A stretch of 64,000 bases of DNA from Candidula unifasciata (GCA_905116865.2 CAJHNH020002056.1:47501-111500), one strand, 5' to 3'; shown: positions 1 through 10,299, counted from the stretch's first letter. The notes: a model not told the origin generated them from the sequence alone. Translations and numbers: made by a program.

Positions 1-83
1 GCACTGGAGGACTTGACTCTGCATATTGACAAACATAATGTGTCTACTAGCAGACGTAGCTCTGCTTACTGGTGTAAAAATAG

Positions 84-494
84 GGCTATCCTCAGAATAA
101 CGGTTCCAAATTATCGAGGCCGAAAATATACCCTAACAGGGCCTCCGTCACCTGTAAATTGCTGACCTCTCTCCGGCGACTACACAGCATACCGAGGAAA
201 AGCTTTCGCCGAGTTAAAGTCACTGCCGAGAGTTTCCCAGCGCGCTACGGGCGCGGAGCGGGACTAAACTAGATGGCTTTGACTCACGAGCACCAGCTAC
301 CGCATCTCCTGAAGCTTCCCCCATTTTTGTTGCTCGTGAGTCCCAGTCATTTAGTTAAGCCCAACTTATACAGAGATGCTCTCGGCGGTGGCGATATAGT
401 CGCCGGAAAGAGGTCTGCAATTTACATGTGACGGAGGCCCTGTTAGGGTATATTTTCGGACTAGATAATTTGGGACCGTTATTCGGAGTACAGC
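84..494. mobile_element. Foldback (MITE-like) element FB-1, long imperfect hairpin
   Basis: Left and right ends are reverse complements over about 95 bases: GAATAACGGTTCC at the left corresponds to GGGACCGTTATTC at the right, followed inward by CCCTAACAGGGCCTCCGTC on the left and its complement on the right. A second inner arm, GACTCACGAGCA at 281-292 and TGCTCGTGAGTC at 331-342, also pairs, so almost the whole unit can fold on itself with a loop near 293-330. No open frame inside. It resembles the shorter element at 23932-24104, so it is a family and not a chance palindrome. The exact ends are uncertain by a few bases and the target duplication is not clear. Superfamily unassigned. Confidence 0.8.
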
Positions 495-1870
495 CAAAAA
501 TGGTCATGTACTTTTTACTTGTAAGTGAATTTTAATATCCAATATGACTGGATTAGCAGCAGTGCCCTTAAAAAAATTATGATAATGAGGAGAGGTTACA
601 TGCAATCACTAAAACGTCTGTAGCTACAACAGGGAGAAAAACAAAACAGAAAACGATTATGTAGGCGTTAGGCTAAATGAAACCCAAGACAATCGGGGGG
701 GGGGGGGGGGCGGGGCGGTGATGATTATGTCAGTGAAGTGGTCATATAATCATCACAACTACTACATCTGTGATAGTTGTGGGGGTTTAAAAAAACAAAC
801 AAAACAACTACTCACCTTTGAGAATCTAGAAATAAAAAATTGGGTACGGCGACAAAGTAATTGGCAGAATTAGTTATCCATCCACAGCACACACTAGATA
901 GAACGATCCTAGTAAGAATTCAACATTCCAACTATTTGATGACGAGAAGACTGTGTTTTCCTTCCACACCCCTCTACGTGCTAGGGCTGGTTCATACCCC
1001 ACACACACTGTTAACTTTGCCCGCTTTATTCGCGGATTTCGATGTGTGGACAGAGCCTTTGATACTCGCGCGGTGTAGGTCGTAAATTGTGAATTACGTT
1101 TCACTGGCTGTCACACTTTGAGCTAGTCACCAGTTTCCGTCCTCGCCATCGACAGTTTGAGTAAGTCAACATCTGCCTAGGGCACACTAACCATCGTGAC
1201 TGCCAATGATGGGTTTTTACCCCCAGGTCTGGGTTTTTATTGTACACCTTGGGTTTCAAATTTGGAAATCTTGGTTTAAAAAAAAAAAAACATCCATATA
1301 TAAAAGTGGGTAAATGTCTCGTTTCGTAACTTTAAAATTTGTGCTTTTTAACAATCTGGGTTTTTTATTTTGTTTTTTGTTCTTTGCCTGTGTATTCCAT
1401 TGGCAGCCCTGCTAACCATAGGCTTAGGGCATCACAAAGGGAGAGGCACCACACACATTTTTAATAGCCTTGTAGCTGAACTTTTGTGTTTCAAAATCTG
1501 ATCGAAACAGCACTGAAACAAGACAGGCTATATGCCGTATTACATGTGTGTTAACAAGCAGTTTAGAAGCAAATTTGTTACATAAGATTAATTTGAGGAT
1601 CTAATCAAAGACGTTGTTATTAAACAAACATAAATTTTTTTTTTTTTTTTAAGTAGGGGCAAAACTTTTAAATATTTTAAAAAGAAAAGAAAACATACAA
1701 AATTATTACTTTTTTCATATTACTATGAATTCTGTTTAATTTTAATTTTACTTTCTTTAAATATATTTTGAATTACACACACACACTCACATATACACCC
1801 ATATATATATATACATATACATACTAACATGGTCCCAGTGGGCTCATGTCTTAGGACGGTACCATTGCCA

Positions 1871-1872
<2 letters not shown>
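495..1872. other. Unassigned AT-rich sequence with a 16-G run
   Basis: No gene recognised. It holds a G16 run at 695-710, a run of A near 1279-1290 and a T run near 1627-1650. Two overlapping opposite-strand frames of about 75 codons at 861-1104 show no domain and no repeat-element similarity that I can see. Confidence 0.5.

Positions 1873-1937
<65 letters not shown>
1873..1937. repeat. (AT)n microsatellite
   Basis: About 65 bases of uninterrupted AT. It is self-complementary and can extrude a hairpin. A shorter AT/CA stretch lies just upstream (1775-1822). Confidence 0.95.
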
Positions 1938-1941
<4 letters not shown>

Positions 1942-2082
1942 GTGACCATTATCTCCCCTGTTGCTAGGCATAGCTATTGACTGGACGATGAAAAAATTTG
2001 TGGAAAACGCCGGCATTAACTAGGTGAATAATACACTTAAAATAACTTAATTTTTCTTATGATATTGTCTGCAAAGTAAAAG

Positions 2083-2235
2083 CAGCAATGACGTGCAAAG
2101 AAAAGGAGATGATTTAGCAAACACAGCATCAAGGTTTCGACTACAAGTAAGTTATGAAAAGACAAAAACGTTGAAGACACAAAAAAGAGATCACTCAGAT
2201 GTATTGGCCCTTAGTCATCCCCTCGTGGAAAGCAA
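2083..2235 (+). mobile_element. LINE reverse transcriptase fragment (5' piece of a split LINE)
   Basis: Translation gives DDLANTASRFRLQVSYEKTK, resembling the segment after the catalytic aspartates of a LINE reverse transcriptase, where a DD-LAL motif is followed by a LQVS-EKTK stretch. The frame is damaged and is broken near 2235 by another interspersed repeat. It appears to continue at 2455, where the frame reads VTDQFPYLGSNFDSEGKE, the usual YLGS segment a little downstream. I read it as one LINE copy on the plus strand interrupted several times. Family not determined. Confidence 0.6.
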
Positions 2236-2239
2236 TTTG

Positions 2240-2452
2240 TTGCTATTTTTGAAACCCCACCCTGGCTTTTGCCGGGGGGGGGGGGGGGGGGCCGGGCCAT
2301 AAATATAGACTAGCCATAGATTTGGCCTAACATCTGAAAGGGGTTTCTGGGACCTCTCCACGGGTGATCCTTATCCGCACGGTGGCACTTTCGGGTGTTT
2401 GTCGCTTGTGTGATGTCCTGGTTGGATACAACTACCTACCTACATACACACA
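2240..2452 (+). repeat. Interspersed repeat X, copy 1
   Basis: Starts near ACCCCACCCTGGCTTTTGCC, runs through a G18 tract (2274-2291) and ends in a short ACCTACCTACAT tail. The same order of motifs (CCCCACCCTGGC, CATAAATAT, AAAGGGGTTTCTG, GGTGGCACTTT, TGTGATGTCCT, AACTACCTACC) occurs at 58140-58375, degraded at 32310-32515, and on the minus strand at 27025-27285. About 210-240 bases, no open frame; probably a SINE or MITE, class not resolved. Confidence 0.75.
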
Positions 2453-2454
2453 GC

Positions 2455-2540
2455 TGTAACTCTGGAGAAAAGAGGGGTTAAAGTAACGGATCAGTTTCCC
2501 TATTTAGGTAGTAATTTTGATAGTGAAGGAAAGGAAATAA
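2455..2540 (+). mobile_element. LINE fragment continuing from 2235 (YLGS segment)
   Basis: Frame reads LEKRGVKVTDQFPYLGSNFD, the segment after the reverse transcriptase palm where LINE proteins carry YLGS followed by KEI. It leads straight into a tandem array at the KEI-NYDT codons. Confidence 0.65.
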
Positions 2541-2803
2541 ATTATGACACGCAAAAGAAATGAAAGAAATTATGACATGCAAAAGAAATGAAAGAAATTA
2601 TGACATGCAAAAGAAATGAAAGAAATTATGACACGCAAAAGAAATGAAAGAAATTATGACACGCAAACGAAATGAAAGAAATTATGACACGCAAACGAAA
2701 TGAAAGAAATTATGACACGCAAACGAAATGAAAGAAATTATGACACGCAAACGAAATGAAAGAAATTATGACACGCAAACGAAATGATATAAACTATGAC
2801 ACT
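2541..2803. repeat. 28-bp minisatellite, about 9 copies, grown inside a LINE
   Basis: Unit of 28 bases built from ATTATGACAYGC, AAAMGAAATG and AAAGAA. Early copies carry CAAAAG, later copies CAAACG, and two early copies have GACATGC instead of GACACGC, so variants are ordered along the array. The unit is not a multiple of three, so it breaks the LINE frame. On leaving the array the LINE resumes with TTATTGGCAAGGCATTGACA. Confidence 0.95.
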
Positions 2804-2951
2804 TATTGGCAAGGCATTGACAGCTTTTAAAAGCCTGAAAAGAAATATGGAACACCGAAATGTACAGTTTTAAAACCTAGTTACTTATTTTCAATTCTAA
2901 TGTTATTTCAGTTTTGACATTTGCCTGTGAAAGTTGAAGAACCACCACAGA
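2804..2951 (+). mobile_element. LINE fragment between minisatellite and LTR
   Basis: Begins TATTGGCAAGGCATTGACAG (IGKALTAF) and CTTTTAAAAGCCTG (FKSL), the segment expected just after the KEI-NYDT position of the same LINE. Similar sequence recurs on the far side of the LTR at 5091-5135, so part of the LINE seems duplicated across the insertion. No intact frame. Confidence 0.55.
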
Positions 2952-3584
2952 CACGATGTGACAATACGCTCAGTGACTTCAGAAAGTCTTTCCTCAACCT
3001 ACTTTTATTTCTTTGTATTTTGAAAGTATACAGGAAAATAGGGATTTGGATACATCCTTAATCTAAGTAAGACGACCACATCACACCTTTAATTCTCCTG
3101 GACCGTTGGTCATATCAAACACTAAAACTTTTTCCCAGATGTTAAGTGTTAAGGTACAGAGATAAGACTGACCAAGCAGACTTACTGACTCGAGATTTGC
3201 ACACCATTTGTTGGTGTCAGATAGTTATTCCCCCTGCCAGATCTTCAGGAACAGATAACAAGGGCTAATTGCCATTATCTCCCCCTGAGGTTACCTAACT
3301 CGAAGGCAGGTCCGACGGTCACTATTGACATGGTGAGCAGAAAGTGTTAACAGAAGAATTGACACCGTCTGATTTTATTGTGATGGCAGGTGAAGTAGGC
3401 CGGAGGTGTGACTTGTCTTATTTGCTCTGGTCAGATGAATTGACCAGGAGATCCTAGCGTGGGAATTTAAACAAGTGTTGTACAGCCCTGACTGACAGCG
3501 AATAAACTTACCCACAGGGAGGAGCTGTGATATCCTTGAATGAGAATGATTTTAGGCGTAATGTAGGAGGAGCTTGATAAAAGT

Positions 3585-3591
3585 TATAAAG
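3585..3591 (+). promoter_or_regulatory. Putative LTR TATA box
   Basis: TATAAAG about 630 bases into the LTR. The reverse-strand equivalent is kept in the other LTR copy (18391-18397). The likely start would be around 3612-3620. Inferred from position and conservation only. Confidence 0.45.
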
Positions 3592-3694
3592 GGCTGAACT
3601 CTAGGTCTGGTAAATGAGATCCTTCCAGCACATGCCATCTGTTGGGCTTAACCTAAGCTTGAGACAGAACTTTTGGCATCGTGGTTTCATTTTT

Positions 3695-3704
3695 CCAGGT
3701 AAGA
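3695..3704 (+). promoter_or_regulatory. Putative splice donor in LTR leader
   Basis: CCAG|GTAAGA fits the metazoan donor consensus well and lies about 85 bases after the presumed start. The second LTR copy keeps CCAG|GTAAGA on the minus strand at 18277-18286. Function inferred. Confidence 0.4.
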
Positions 3705-5085
3705 TCGAAATTAGGTTCAAATCTATATTTTATGATAGAGTTCTAACTGTCTTTTTACTCAAGTGTGTGTCTTCATCACTTTGTAGTACTCCTAGGCGGA
3801 CATTTCTTCATTCTCGTAGGGCACTGTCACATTGCTTTATATCCTATTTGATAGTGTCATGAATGTTTTTCGTGCACATGTGTTTCAATATTGTAAAACC
3901 TAAATGTTGTTGTTGCCATTGAAATTTAATGAACTATCATGTTTTTGAAATCACAAGCGTGAAGATAACTTTGGCAATCTTTTCACGTGTGGTTAATGTG
4001 AATCTGTATTACATACAGCTAACACACTGAAATGTGTTTAACTCTCGGGAGGCTAATGCGGAGATTGATCCCGGAGAGAAAATCCTTGAGATTTGGTATT
4101 TGATTCGCCTCAGAAATATTGTTAGCTTTCTGGGCGCGTCGATTGTTCCAAGCATAGATTCCAGAACTGGTTCTGTCTGACTGATTGTCATTTTGAGTCT
4201 GTACGAGAGATGGCACCTGACGTAGAAGACTTGACTATCATTACAGGACGTGTAGAGGAAGGCAGAAGATGTAACAGTTGGAATGTGAGACATAAGCCCT
4301 TCCAAATTGGACAGGAGTGAATGTGAGCATGAGGGAGAGATGAAATGTTTTATTTAAATAAACATGCTTGATGTTAGTATAATATACATCCTTAGTGTAC
4401 ATCTAGAGCAGATACTACAAATATGCGCTTGTTTCTTCATTCTCCAGTTCCCACATTGGGCAGGGACTAGTAGGCATCCATTATTTGCCGACCGTCGAGT
4501 GTAACGACCTGCAGAAAGCAGTGAGGACGACAAACTGGAAAAGATAGGCAGGGTCTCAAGCCGAGAACTGTCCAAAGGTTGTTACTTTCCAATACCTTTA
4601 TGATTTCATCATTCACATAACCTAAACTCTACTAGCCTAAACAAGTTCATTTTAATTTCGATTTATTCAAATAAATCATGGTTGATTTTCTTAAAACATA
4701 GTTGAGTAAATTGTGTACTTAGGTTCAAGTGTCTTTGTGCATATTAGTTTACTTCAGCTAACAAATATTTAAATCACTTGATGGGGGCTTTCAGTAATGC
4801 CAGGAGAGGAGAATAGTCGCAGGGGTTAACTGTGTATCGAGATAATATCACAGTGGGTGTATCCTGATATCTATCAATCCCTTCTCCTACTCCTGTGGAT
4901 ACAAGTACAGCAACTTTCATTTCATGGAACGAGCCACTCGCTGTTCTCTTGGCTATCCAGGACTGTTTAGGATCAACATAGCTTAGATAATAGTCCAGTT
5001 TCTCACGTGGGTGGGCATTGTTAAGGTTCAAACCCACACCCTCACTATTTCAGTGAATTTACCCACGTGGGCGCGCGACACACGA

Positions 5086-5640
5086 AAGGAAAGAAATTTT
5101 GACACGTATTGACAATGACAGCTTTTAAAAGCCTGCACAAAATATTTAACTCTAATGAACCACTAAAGACATGGAACGAAAGTTAAATGCCTTCGCGAAC
5201 AAATGCTTGGGGAAAGTGATGAATTTAAAATGTAATGAATTCAAAAAGGGTGAGGAAATAAGAGAAATGTTTGGGCAACCACTTGTATCAACAGTTATAA
5301 GTCAGAGACTATGACGCTGTATTAACAGTTCTAAGACAGAGACTATGACACGGTATCAACAGTTATAAGACAGAGACTATGACGCTGTACTGGACACATC
5401 GTAAGAAGAGAGGACCTGTGAATCACCAAACAGGCACTAAAATAAGAAATAAATAGGCTCACGAGACGAGGACGCCCAAAAGAAACCATAAAACGGAAGT
5501 TGATGAGGGAGGCCAAACGTGCTGTACTGGATATCGATGATATTGAATTGACTGCAGAGGAGAGGGCGAAATGGAGGACTGAGCCTCGTATGACATATAA
5601 TGGCACAACAGGACAACGAATGAAGATGATGATGATAGAC
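5086..5640 (+). mobile_element. LINE 3' end (C-terminal domain) after the LTR
   Basis: Resumes with AAAGAAATTTTGACACG and the AF-KSL segment. Further on the plus strand a frame reads TRRGRPKETIKRKLMREAKR then AVLDIDDIELTAEERAKWR, the basic RRGRPK tail typical of LINE C-termini. It ends in ATGAAGATGATGATGATAG, a short trinucleotide tail common at 3' ends of such LINEs. Stop codons and shifts interrupt the frame. A 34-bp triplication lies inside (5285-5388). I take it as the remainder of the LINE begun at 2083. Confidence 0.65.
5285..5388. repeat. 34-bp tandem triplication inside the LINE
   Basis: Three near-identical units, each made of GTATYAACAGTTMTAAG and ACAGAGACTATGACRC parts. The third continues into CTGTACTGGACACATCG, where the LINE frame reads YWTHR. 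Like the 28-bp array, the unit is not a multiple of three. Confidence 0.85.
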
Positions 5641-5999
5641 TGACCATTTACTTTTCATTCCTGTTAGTGATTGTCGTAGGGCCCTAGCACACTGGTGTGT
5701 CAAGTGGCGCATAACGCTCTTAACACAGTTCGGTAAGGGCGGTGGGGAGAAGGGGAGTAGTGGGCACCAAAAGTCTGTTAAGTGTTCAGGGCATCAGATG
5801 GTCATATGCCGGCCTTGCATCTGCCCCTGCAGCCCAACATACACTCACAAACAAACCAAAGCATAGTGTATTCTCTACGTTGATTTGACATGAGTCGTTT
5901 TACGCTGATATAACAAACCTCTCTTAGGAGACAGAAAGCTGACTTTGGCCTGAAAGCTAATCCTCAAGAGTCATGTCCTTGTTATACCCTATTAGGCAT
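5641..5999. other. Unassigned
   Basis: No gene, RNA or repeat family recognised. A minus-strand frame overlapping 5437-5712 is the complement of the LINE end. Confidence 0.4.
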
Positions 6000-6160
6000 T
6001 CACTGTAGGCGTTTCTCACTGAACTGCCAGCTCTCGATTTCACTGTCAACATCAATGCAAGGCAGTCTGCTGCCAAATCGCCTGCAGCTAGGATCTACTC
6101 CGGCAACCCAGCATTACGAACTGCGTTAGAAACGCGTGAGCCACAGACGCAGACATTTCA
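6000..6160 (-). mobile_element. SINE-3 fragment
   Basis: Contains CTGCCAGCTCTCGATTTC, CTGCCAAATCGCCTGCAGCT, GCATTACGAACTGCGTTAG and AACGCGTGAGCCACAGACGC. On the minus strand this is a tRNA-like head (TGGCTCACGCGTTTC...) followed by a body shared with the copies at 36640, 54062 and 62640. Degraded. Confidence 0.5.
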
Positions 6161-6238
6161 ACAAAATAATTACACGCTTTATTCTGCTCAGCTCTTCACA
6201 CTTATCATTTTGATGTACAGCGTCTATTATTATCTCAG

Positions 6239-6456
6239 GTATTGATTTCTCATTGTTTTCGTCTGTTTTTCTAGCAATTTTGATATTTATATTGTTCAGT
6301 GGCAAACTACTGGACGTAACGTTTGCCTATAAAAACCATACCTGCCATATTTGTACAGGTTGTTCTCATTACAGCTGTTTTAGCATCGCTGATCAGCCAT
6401 CAAACGAAGTATGCTGTTCTATGTTATGTGTCAATCCACATTGGTCATGCCTGTAA
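6239..6456 (+). CDS. Cysteine-rich frame, possible terminal exon (doubtful)
   Basis: An open frame from 6214 to the stop TAA at 6454-6456. It has a hydrophobic stretch (VFLAILIFILFSGKLLDV) followed by about 40 residues with eight cysteines spaced C-x2-C-x2-C-x4-C-x11-CC-x3-C-x6-C. There is no in-frame ATG: the first codon of the hydrophobic part is TTG and a stop lies upstream at 6211. A possible splice acceptor, TATTATTATCTCAG, ends at 6238, so it could be a last exon. A leader followed by an eight-cysteine segment resembles small secreted peptides, but in 64 kb of relic DNA a chance frame is at least as likely. I do not recognise a family and assign no function. Confidence 0.15.
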
Positions 6457-8927
6457 AACGGAATAGATTAGGTGAGTAATTTACACAAATAACACGAAAT
6501 GATTGACACTGAAAGAAGTTACAAGAAAGAAATCTTAGCTATCGGCTAATTTTGCATCATGCGTAGCATACATCATCATCTTCTTCTCTGCAATTAGGAG
6601 TTTAACAACAGTTCCCCCTCCCCCCCCCCCCCTCCCCACCTTCCTCAAAGCCTATGGCTTCAGTTCTGGATTAGAAAAACACAATTGATTGATTCCATCA
6701 TCTTATAAAGAATATCGAGCATCATGTCTGTCGGCCTGTCTCTTCTTCTTCGCCCGCTTGTCTTATCCTCGTCACGATGTTCTCACGAACTTGTGTTTTT
6801 CAGAGGACCAAATAACTCTCTGCCCCATGACACTCTATGTGTAAAGTACAATCTTTCATGAATTAATTTATTAAATTCATTCACTGATAATTTTATTTTA
6901 CACCCAGAGTGTCATGAGGCAGAGTGTTATTTGATTCTGTTTTTACTTCTGAATAATAATTGTAGAATTCAATTAAACATTTCATTTCCTTTTACTTCTT
7001 CATAAGTATGAAATTTTACATAAAGCCCATCCAATCTTTGCCATGCCCAACCCATTTTTGTCTTTCTTTTTTTCTTCTTCTTAGCGCCCACAAGCTGTTA
7101 AATATGGTGGAAAGTTCATGTTCTTCCACTTTTGGACTTTGATCTCGTTCATGACATTGAATTGTGTGTACACATGTGATGTTCATCACATCATCCAATG
7201 AATGCTAATTAGTCTATTCAAAACATGGTTTTTAACATCATATGCCATAGGTCCTAGTTTCGTAAAACCCGTTCCTTTACTTTTACCGAATGCAGAACTC
7301 TTATTTTATGATTGTATTACAAAGCGTCACGACTGAGAGCGCGTGAAAGGGTGTCGCTACCCGCATCGTCAGTAGCTGGTGAATGAGTTATCACATACCA
7401 CAAAGAGGTGACACGCATGCCGTTGTGAAAGGTTCCTTCTGTATTTCCATTAGGTTATTTCAGTATTATAATCACCCATACTGTCAGGTGTTTTCTGTGA
7501 GACATTTAAACGCCGTTTATTTAATGGTGTCATCAAGGTTGAGAAGTTTTATGACAGATAGGCTGTTGGAGGCGGATTTTTTTTTTTTTTTTTTAAACAA
7601 TAGCGCCTTCTTCACTTCCGACAGCTACTTCATAGACGTGTGTGTTTATGGTGGGGGAGGGTTGTGGAAGGGATCTTTTAAGTGCTCTATCCAGCGCCTA
7701 GTATAAGTTGATCTTTATTTCTTTAAAGTTATTCTTGATGCTGTCGTCTTCCGTGTGGTTTTCCGCTTGCTCTGTACTAACTTTTTTTCGGCGTGGTTCT
7801 ATATGGCAGCTGGTCCTGGGCATTACCATAAGATAGTGAAATCATCTCATTTGTAGTTATTTAATGAATAATATGACTGATTTCAGTCCTAGTCATTTTT
7901 TTTAATTACATCTCTTTTTTGTTACTCCAGCCGATCTACTAAGATCTCCGTTCTTATTATTGTACGTTCACTAGATTTAGAAAGAGTCTATGTCTGAAAA
8001 TTGTAGCATAAAGATGGCCAATAAATTGTTCTAATTATATCTGCCTTGTTATACGAAGGTTTACTCCGACGTGTGATGACTAACCCGGGTATCTGGTCGA
8101 CGATCAGCACTCCGGAGAAAGGTGAGACGGATACACAATCATATTCCTACTGGAACACTGGAATTGGTACACACTTGCTGCTGAAGATGGGGACGGAGGG
8201 CTTATGGAAATCTCCCGGGTTCTTTGATGTCGATTCTTAATTGAACATTAAACATCATACTTCGATGAGTCAGAAGTTGTATTTGTTTGTTTTAGTACTC
8301 ATTGTTTTGATTCCTCTGTCCATTCTTCCTTCGAATATGAAAATTTTAAATCGCTTGTTTGAAGATTGTATCTTGTGAGAAATTACTGTGGTACCTTCAG
8401 TACGAAATATATTCCTCTACACCAACATAGAAAAAGCGGAAACGATTACTACGGACGGGTAGGGGTGATGTTTAAGGGGGTGACCAGAAGATCTGAGAGA
8501 CAAAAATGTTTAGGGACAAGGCAGGACGAACGTGCAGTCAGAGTTCACCATTATTAGTGTAATAGCTGCAGAAGATAAGGGCGAAGAATTCTCCAAAAGT
8601 TGTGATGTGAGTTGTTAAACCGAATCAATTTAAGAGCCAAAGAAATACATGTAGCCTTATAAATACTCAGAGAATAGAAAATAGCAACGTTAGAATAAGC
8701 TAAAGTGGACGTGCAAACAGTTGCAGGAGACGGCAAAGAACATGGATGCCTTTCATGAGCTGGTTAAGGGACTATTCTCTACTAGGAAATACAAGAGGAA
8801 AAGTTAACAAGTTTTGCAGAAAAGGTTCACTGGATAAATAAATAGTTTTAGTGTACCTTCACATTTGCATAACCACTCCAGACTCCTTCCGCGCATCACA
8901 TGAGAAGCTAAACAAGGTTTATGAACA
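6457..8927. other. Unassigned 2.5 kb
   Basis: No gene recognised. Includes a C-rich run near 6613-6632 and a T20 run near 7567-7585. Short frames at 7383-7706, 8046-8240 and 8366-8557 show no domain. The first is interrupted by a poly-F run from the T tract, which argues against coding. Confidence 0.4.
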
Positions 8928-8966
8928 CCGTAGCACCGGCGAGGATCAAAATGTAGGGCTTTTATT
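8928..8966 (-). mobile_element. SINE-2 fragment
   Basis: GTAGCACCGGCGAGGATC matches the minus-strand copy at 38190-38208 and the complement of 13608-13622 (GGATCCTCGCCGGTGCTAC). Only about 40 bases are left. Confidence 0.5.
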
Positions 8967-9530
8967 CTGGCCATGGCACGACGCAGTACTTGTGCCTATT
9001 TTGTATCCATTTTTTCAAAGTTACAAATAAATTTTCGAGGTAGGCACTTTATGGTAATCACAGGCACCATTTTAGACACTCTGTGGTATGTACCTTTGTT
9101 GTTTAGAAGAGAAAAAGTCTTCAGAGAATGTATATGTATATACCAAAAGCGCACATGCAGAATTATAATTGTATGAGTAAATTAACTTCGTTAACTTTGT
9201 TGCGGCTTTTGTGTCCCCCGGTGTTTTCACCCTGGTCCCAGAAAGCTTCATCTATATTAATAAAAATGTTAATTTTCCGGTGATGTAAGCTAAAAACTCG
9301 GAGACTACTAAACCGATTGCTTTCAAATTTGCACACAACGTTGCCTTTGACTTCAAGCCTGATTTTTTGTCAGAAAATAGCATAAACCACGAACAACGTA
9401 GCTCCAGCAACGGTCAAATCATTATTTGTTTCGTTGCCGGCCCGGATTTGTTTTTATGTGATCGGCCATATTTGACTGCTGCGCTCTTATTGTTATTATA
9501 TAATTTCATTTCCACTATTTTCTTGAGTGT

Positions 9531-9862
9531 TTGGTAGCGTTAACTATTCTGCCTATCACGCAGGTGACCTGCGTTTCTTTAGCTTTTAACTGGGCGGCTG
9601 GCACGTTGTGTTGTGGTTTATGGCTAGACTGCGATATCTACGTCTTTTTCGGTTTTGGGGTTCACAGCGAACCTGCGACAGCGGTGACGTGATGCTCAAT
9701 GGTCATGTCACGGGTAATCTTCGTTCGCCCTCGAGAGAGCCGTTGGCACGTTGTGCTGTGGTTTACAGCTAGGCTGCGATATCTGACCTAAACTCTTCAG
9801 TCGTCGGTAGTAAAGTTGTAAGTACGCGGGTGACCGGTGTTCGATTCCCGCTGGGTGATAAT
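9531..9862 (+). repeat. Two tRNA-Asp-like modules inside Helitron A
   Basis: The first has TTCTGCCTATCACGCAGG, an anticodon-arm-like hairpin. The second has GGTAGTAAAGTTGTAAGT then ACGCGGGTGACCGGTGTTCG and ATTCCCGC, close to the anticodon and T arms of a metazoan tRNA-Asp. Both are damaged here (the second lacks about 14 bases present in copy B) and neither can be a working tRNA. Confidence 0.55.
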
Positions 9863-10299
9863 TGTTCTTCTTCCCCTAAAAGGGTGGTTGCCACGTTGTG
9901 TTGTAGTTTACAGCTAGGCTGCGATATCTGCGCTTTTCGCCCAAAGACATCCGATTTCAGTTAAGTTCTTATTAGCCTCCCCGCGACGCTTCTCGATGAA
10001 AAACTATTCGGCGATGACAGAAACTGTTAAACTAAATAGTCTGTGGCGACAGCATGCGACGTTAACTCCTCTTTTCTACACCGACCTACACAGACTGTAG
10101 TGACAGTTTTTTGTTGTTGTTGTTGTGATGGTGGTGGTTGTTGTGGTTGTAGTAGTACTGGTACTGGATGGGTGATGTGGTAGCTGTTACACTGGCTACA
10201 TTTACTTCTCTGTACAAGTTAATGTTACCTATTTAAGTCTGGGTAGACACGGATGCAAAGCTCAGTTTAATTACAATATTTCGTTATACTGTGACTTTC

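Larger units (their letters stand above)
2957..5080 (+). mobile_element. Solo LTR, copy 1 (about 2.1 kb)
   Basis: Begins TGTGACAATACGCTC and ends GGGCGCGCGACA, so it has the TG...CA ends of an LTR. It is bounded by CACGA on both sides (2952-2956 and 5081-5085), a 5-bp target duplication of the size LTR retrotransposons make. A second copy in reverse orientation lies at 17066-19027. There are no short direct repeats at its own ends and no gag, protease, RT or integrase frame, so it is an LTR left by recombination rather than a whole element. Read on this strand it has TATAAAG at 3585-3591 and a CAG|GTAAGA splice donor at 3698/3699, both conserved in copy 2. AATAAA occurs within a TTTATTTAAATAAA stretch near 4349. 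Retrotransposon family unknown. Its flanks are LINE sequence. Confidence 0.85.

Noticed and set aside
2541..2803. CRISPR or coding repeat
   Set aside because: No spacers, unit not a multiple of three, and it sits inside a dead LINE.
4349..4366. Assigning the LTR polyadenylation site to this AATAAA
   Set aside because: The TTTATTTAAATAAA stretch reads AATAAA on both strands and other A/T-rich stretches exist, so it is not decisive.
6239..6456. Naming the cysteine-rich frame as a secreted peptide toxin
   Set aside because: No start codon, no family match I can defend and no transcript evidence; left as an unnamed doubtful frame.
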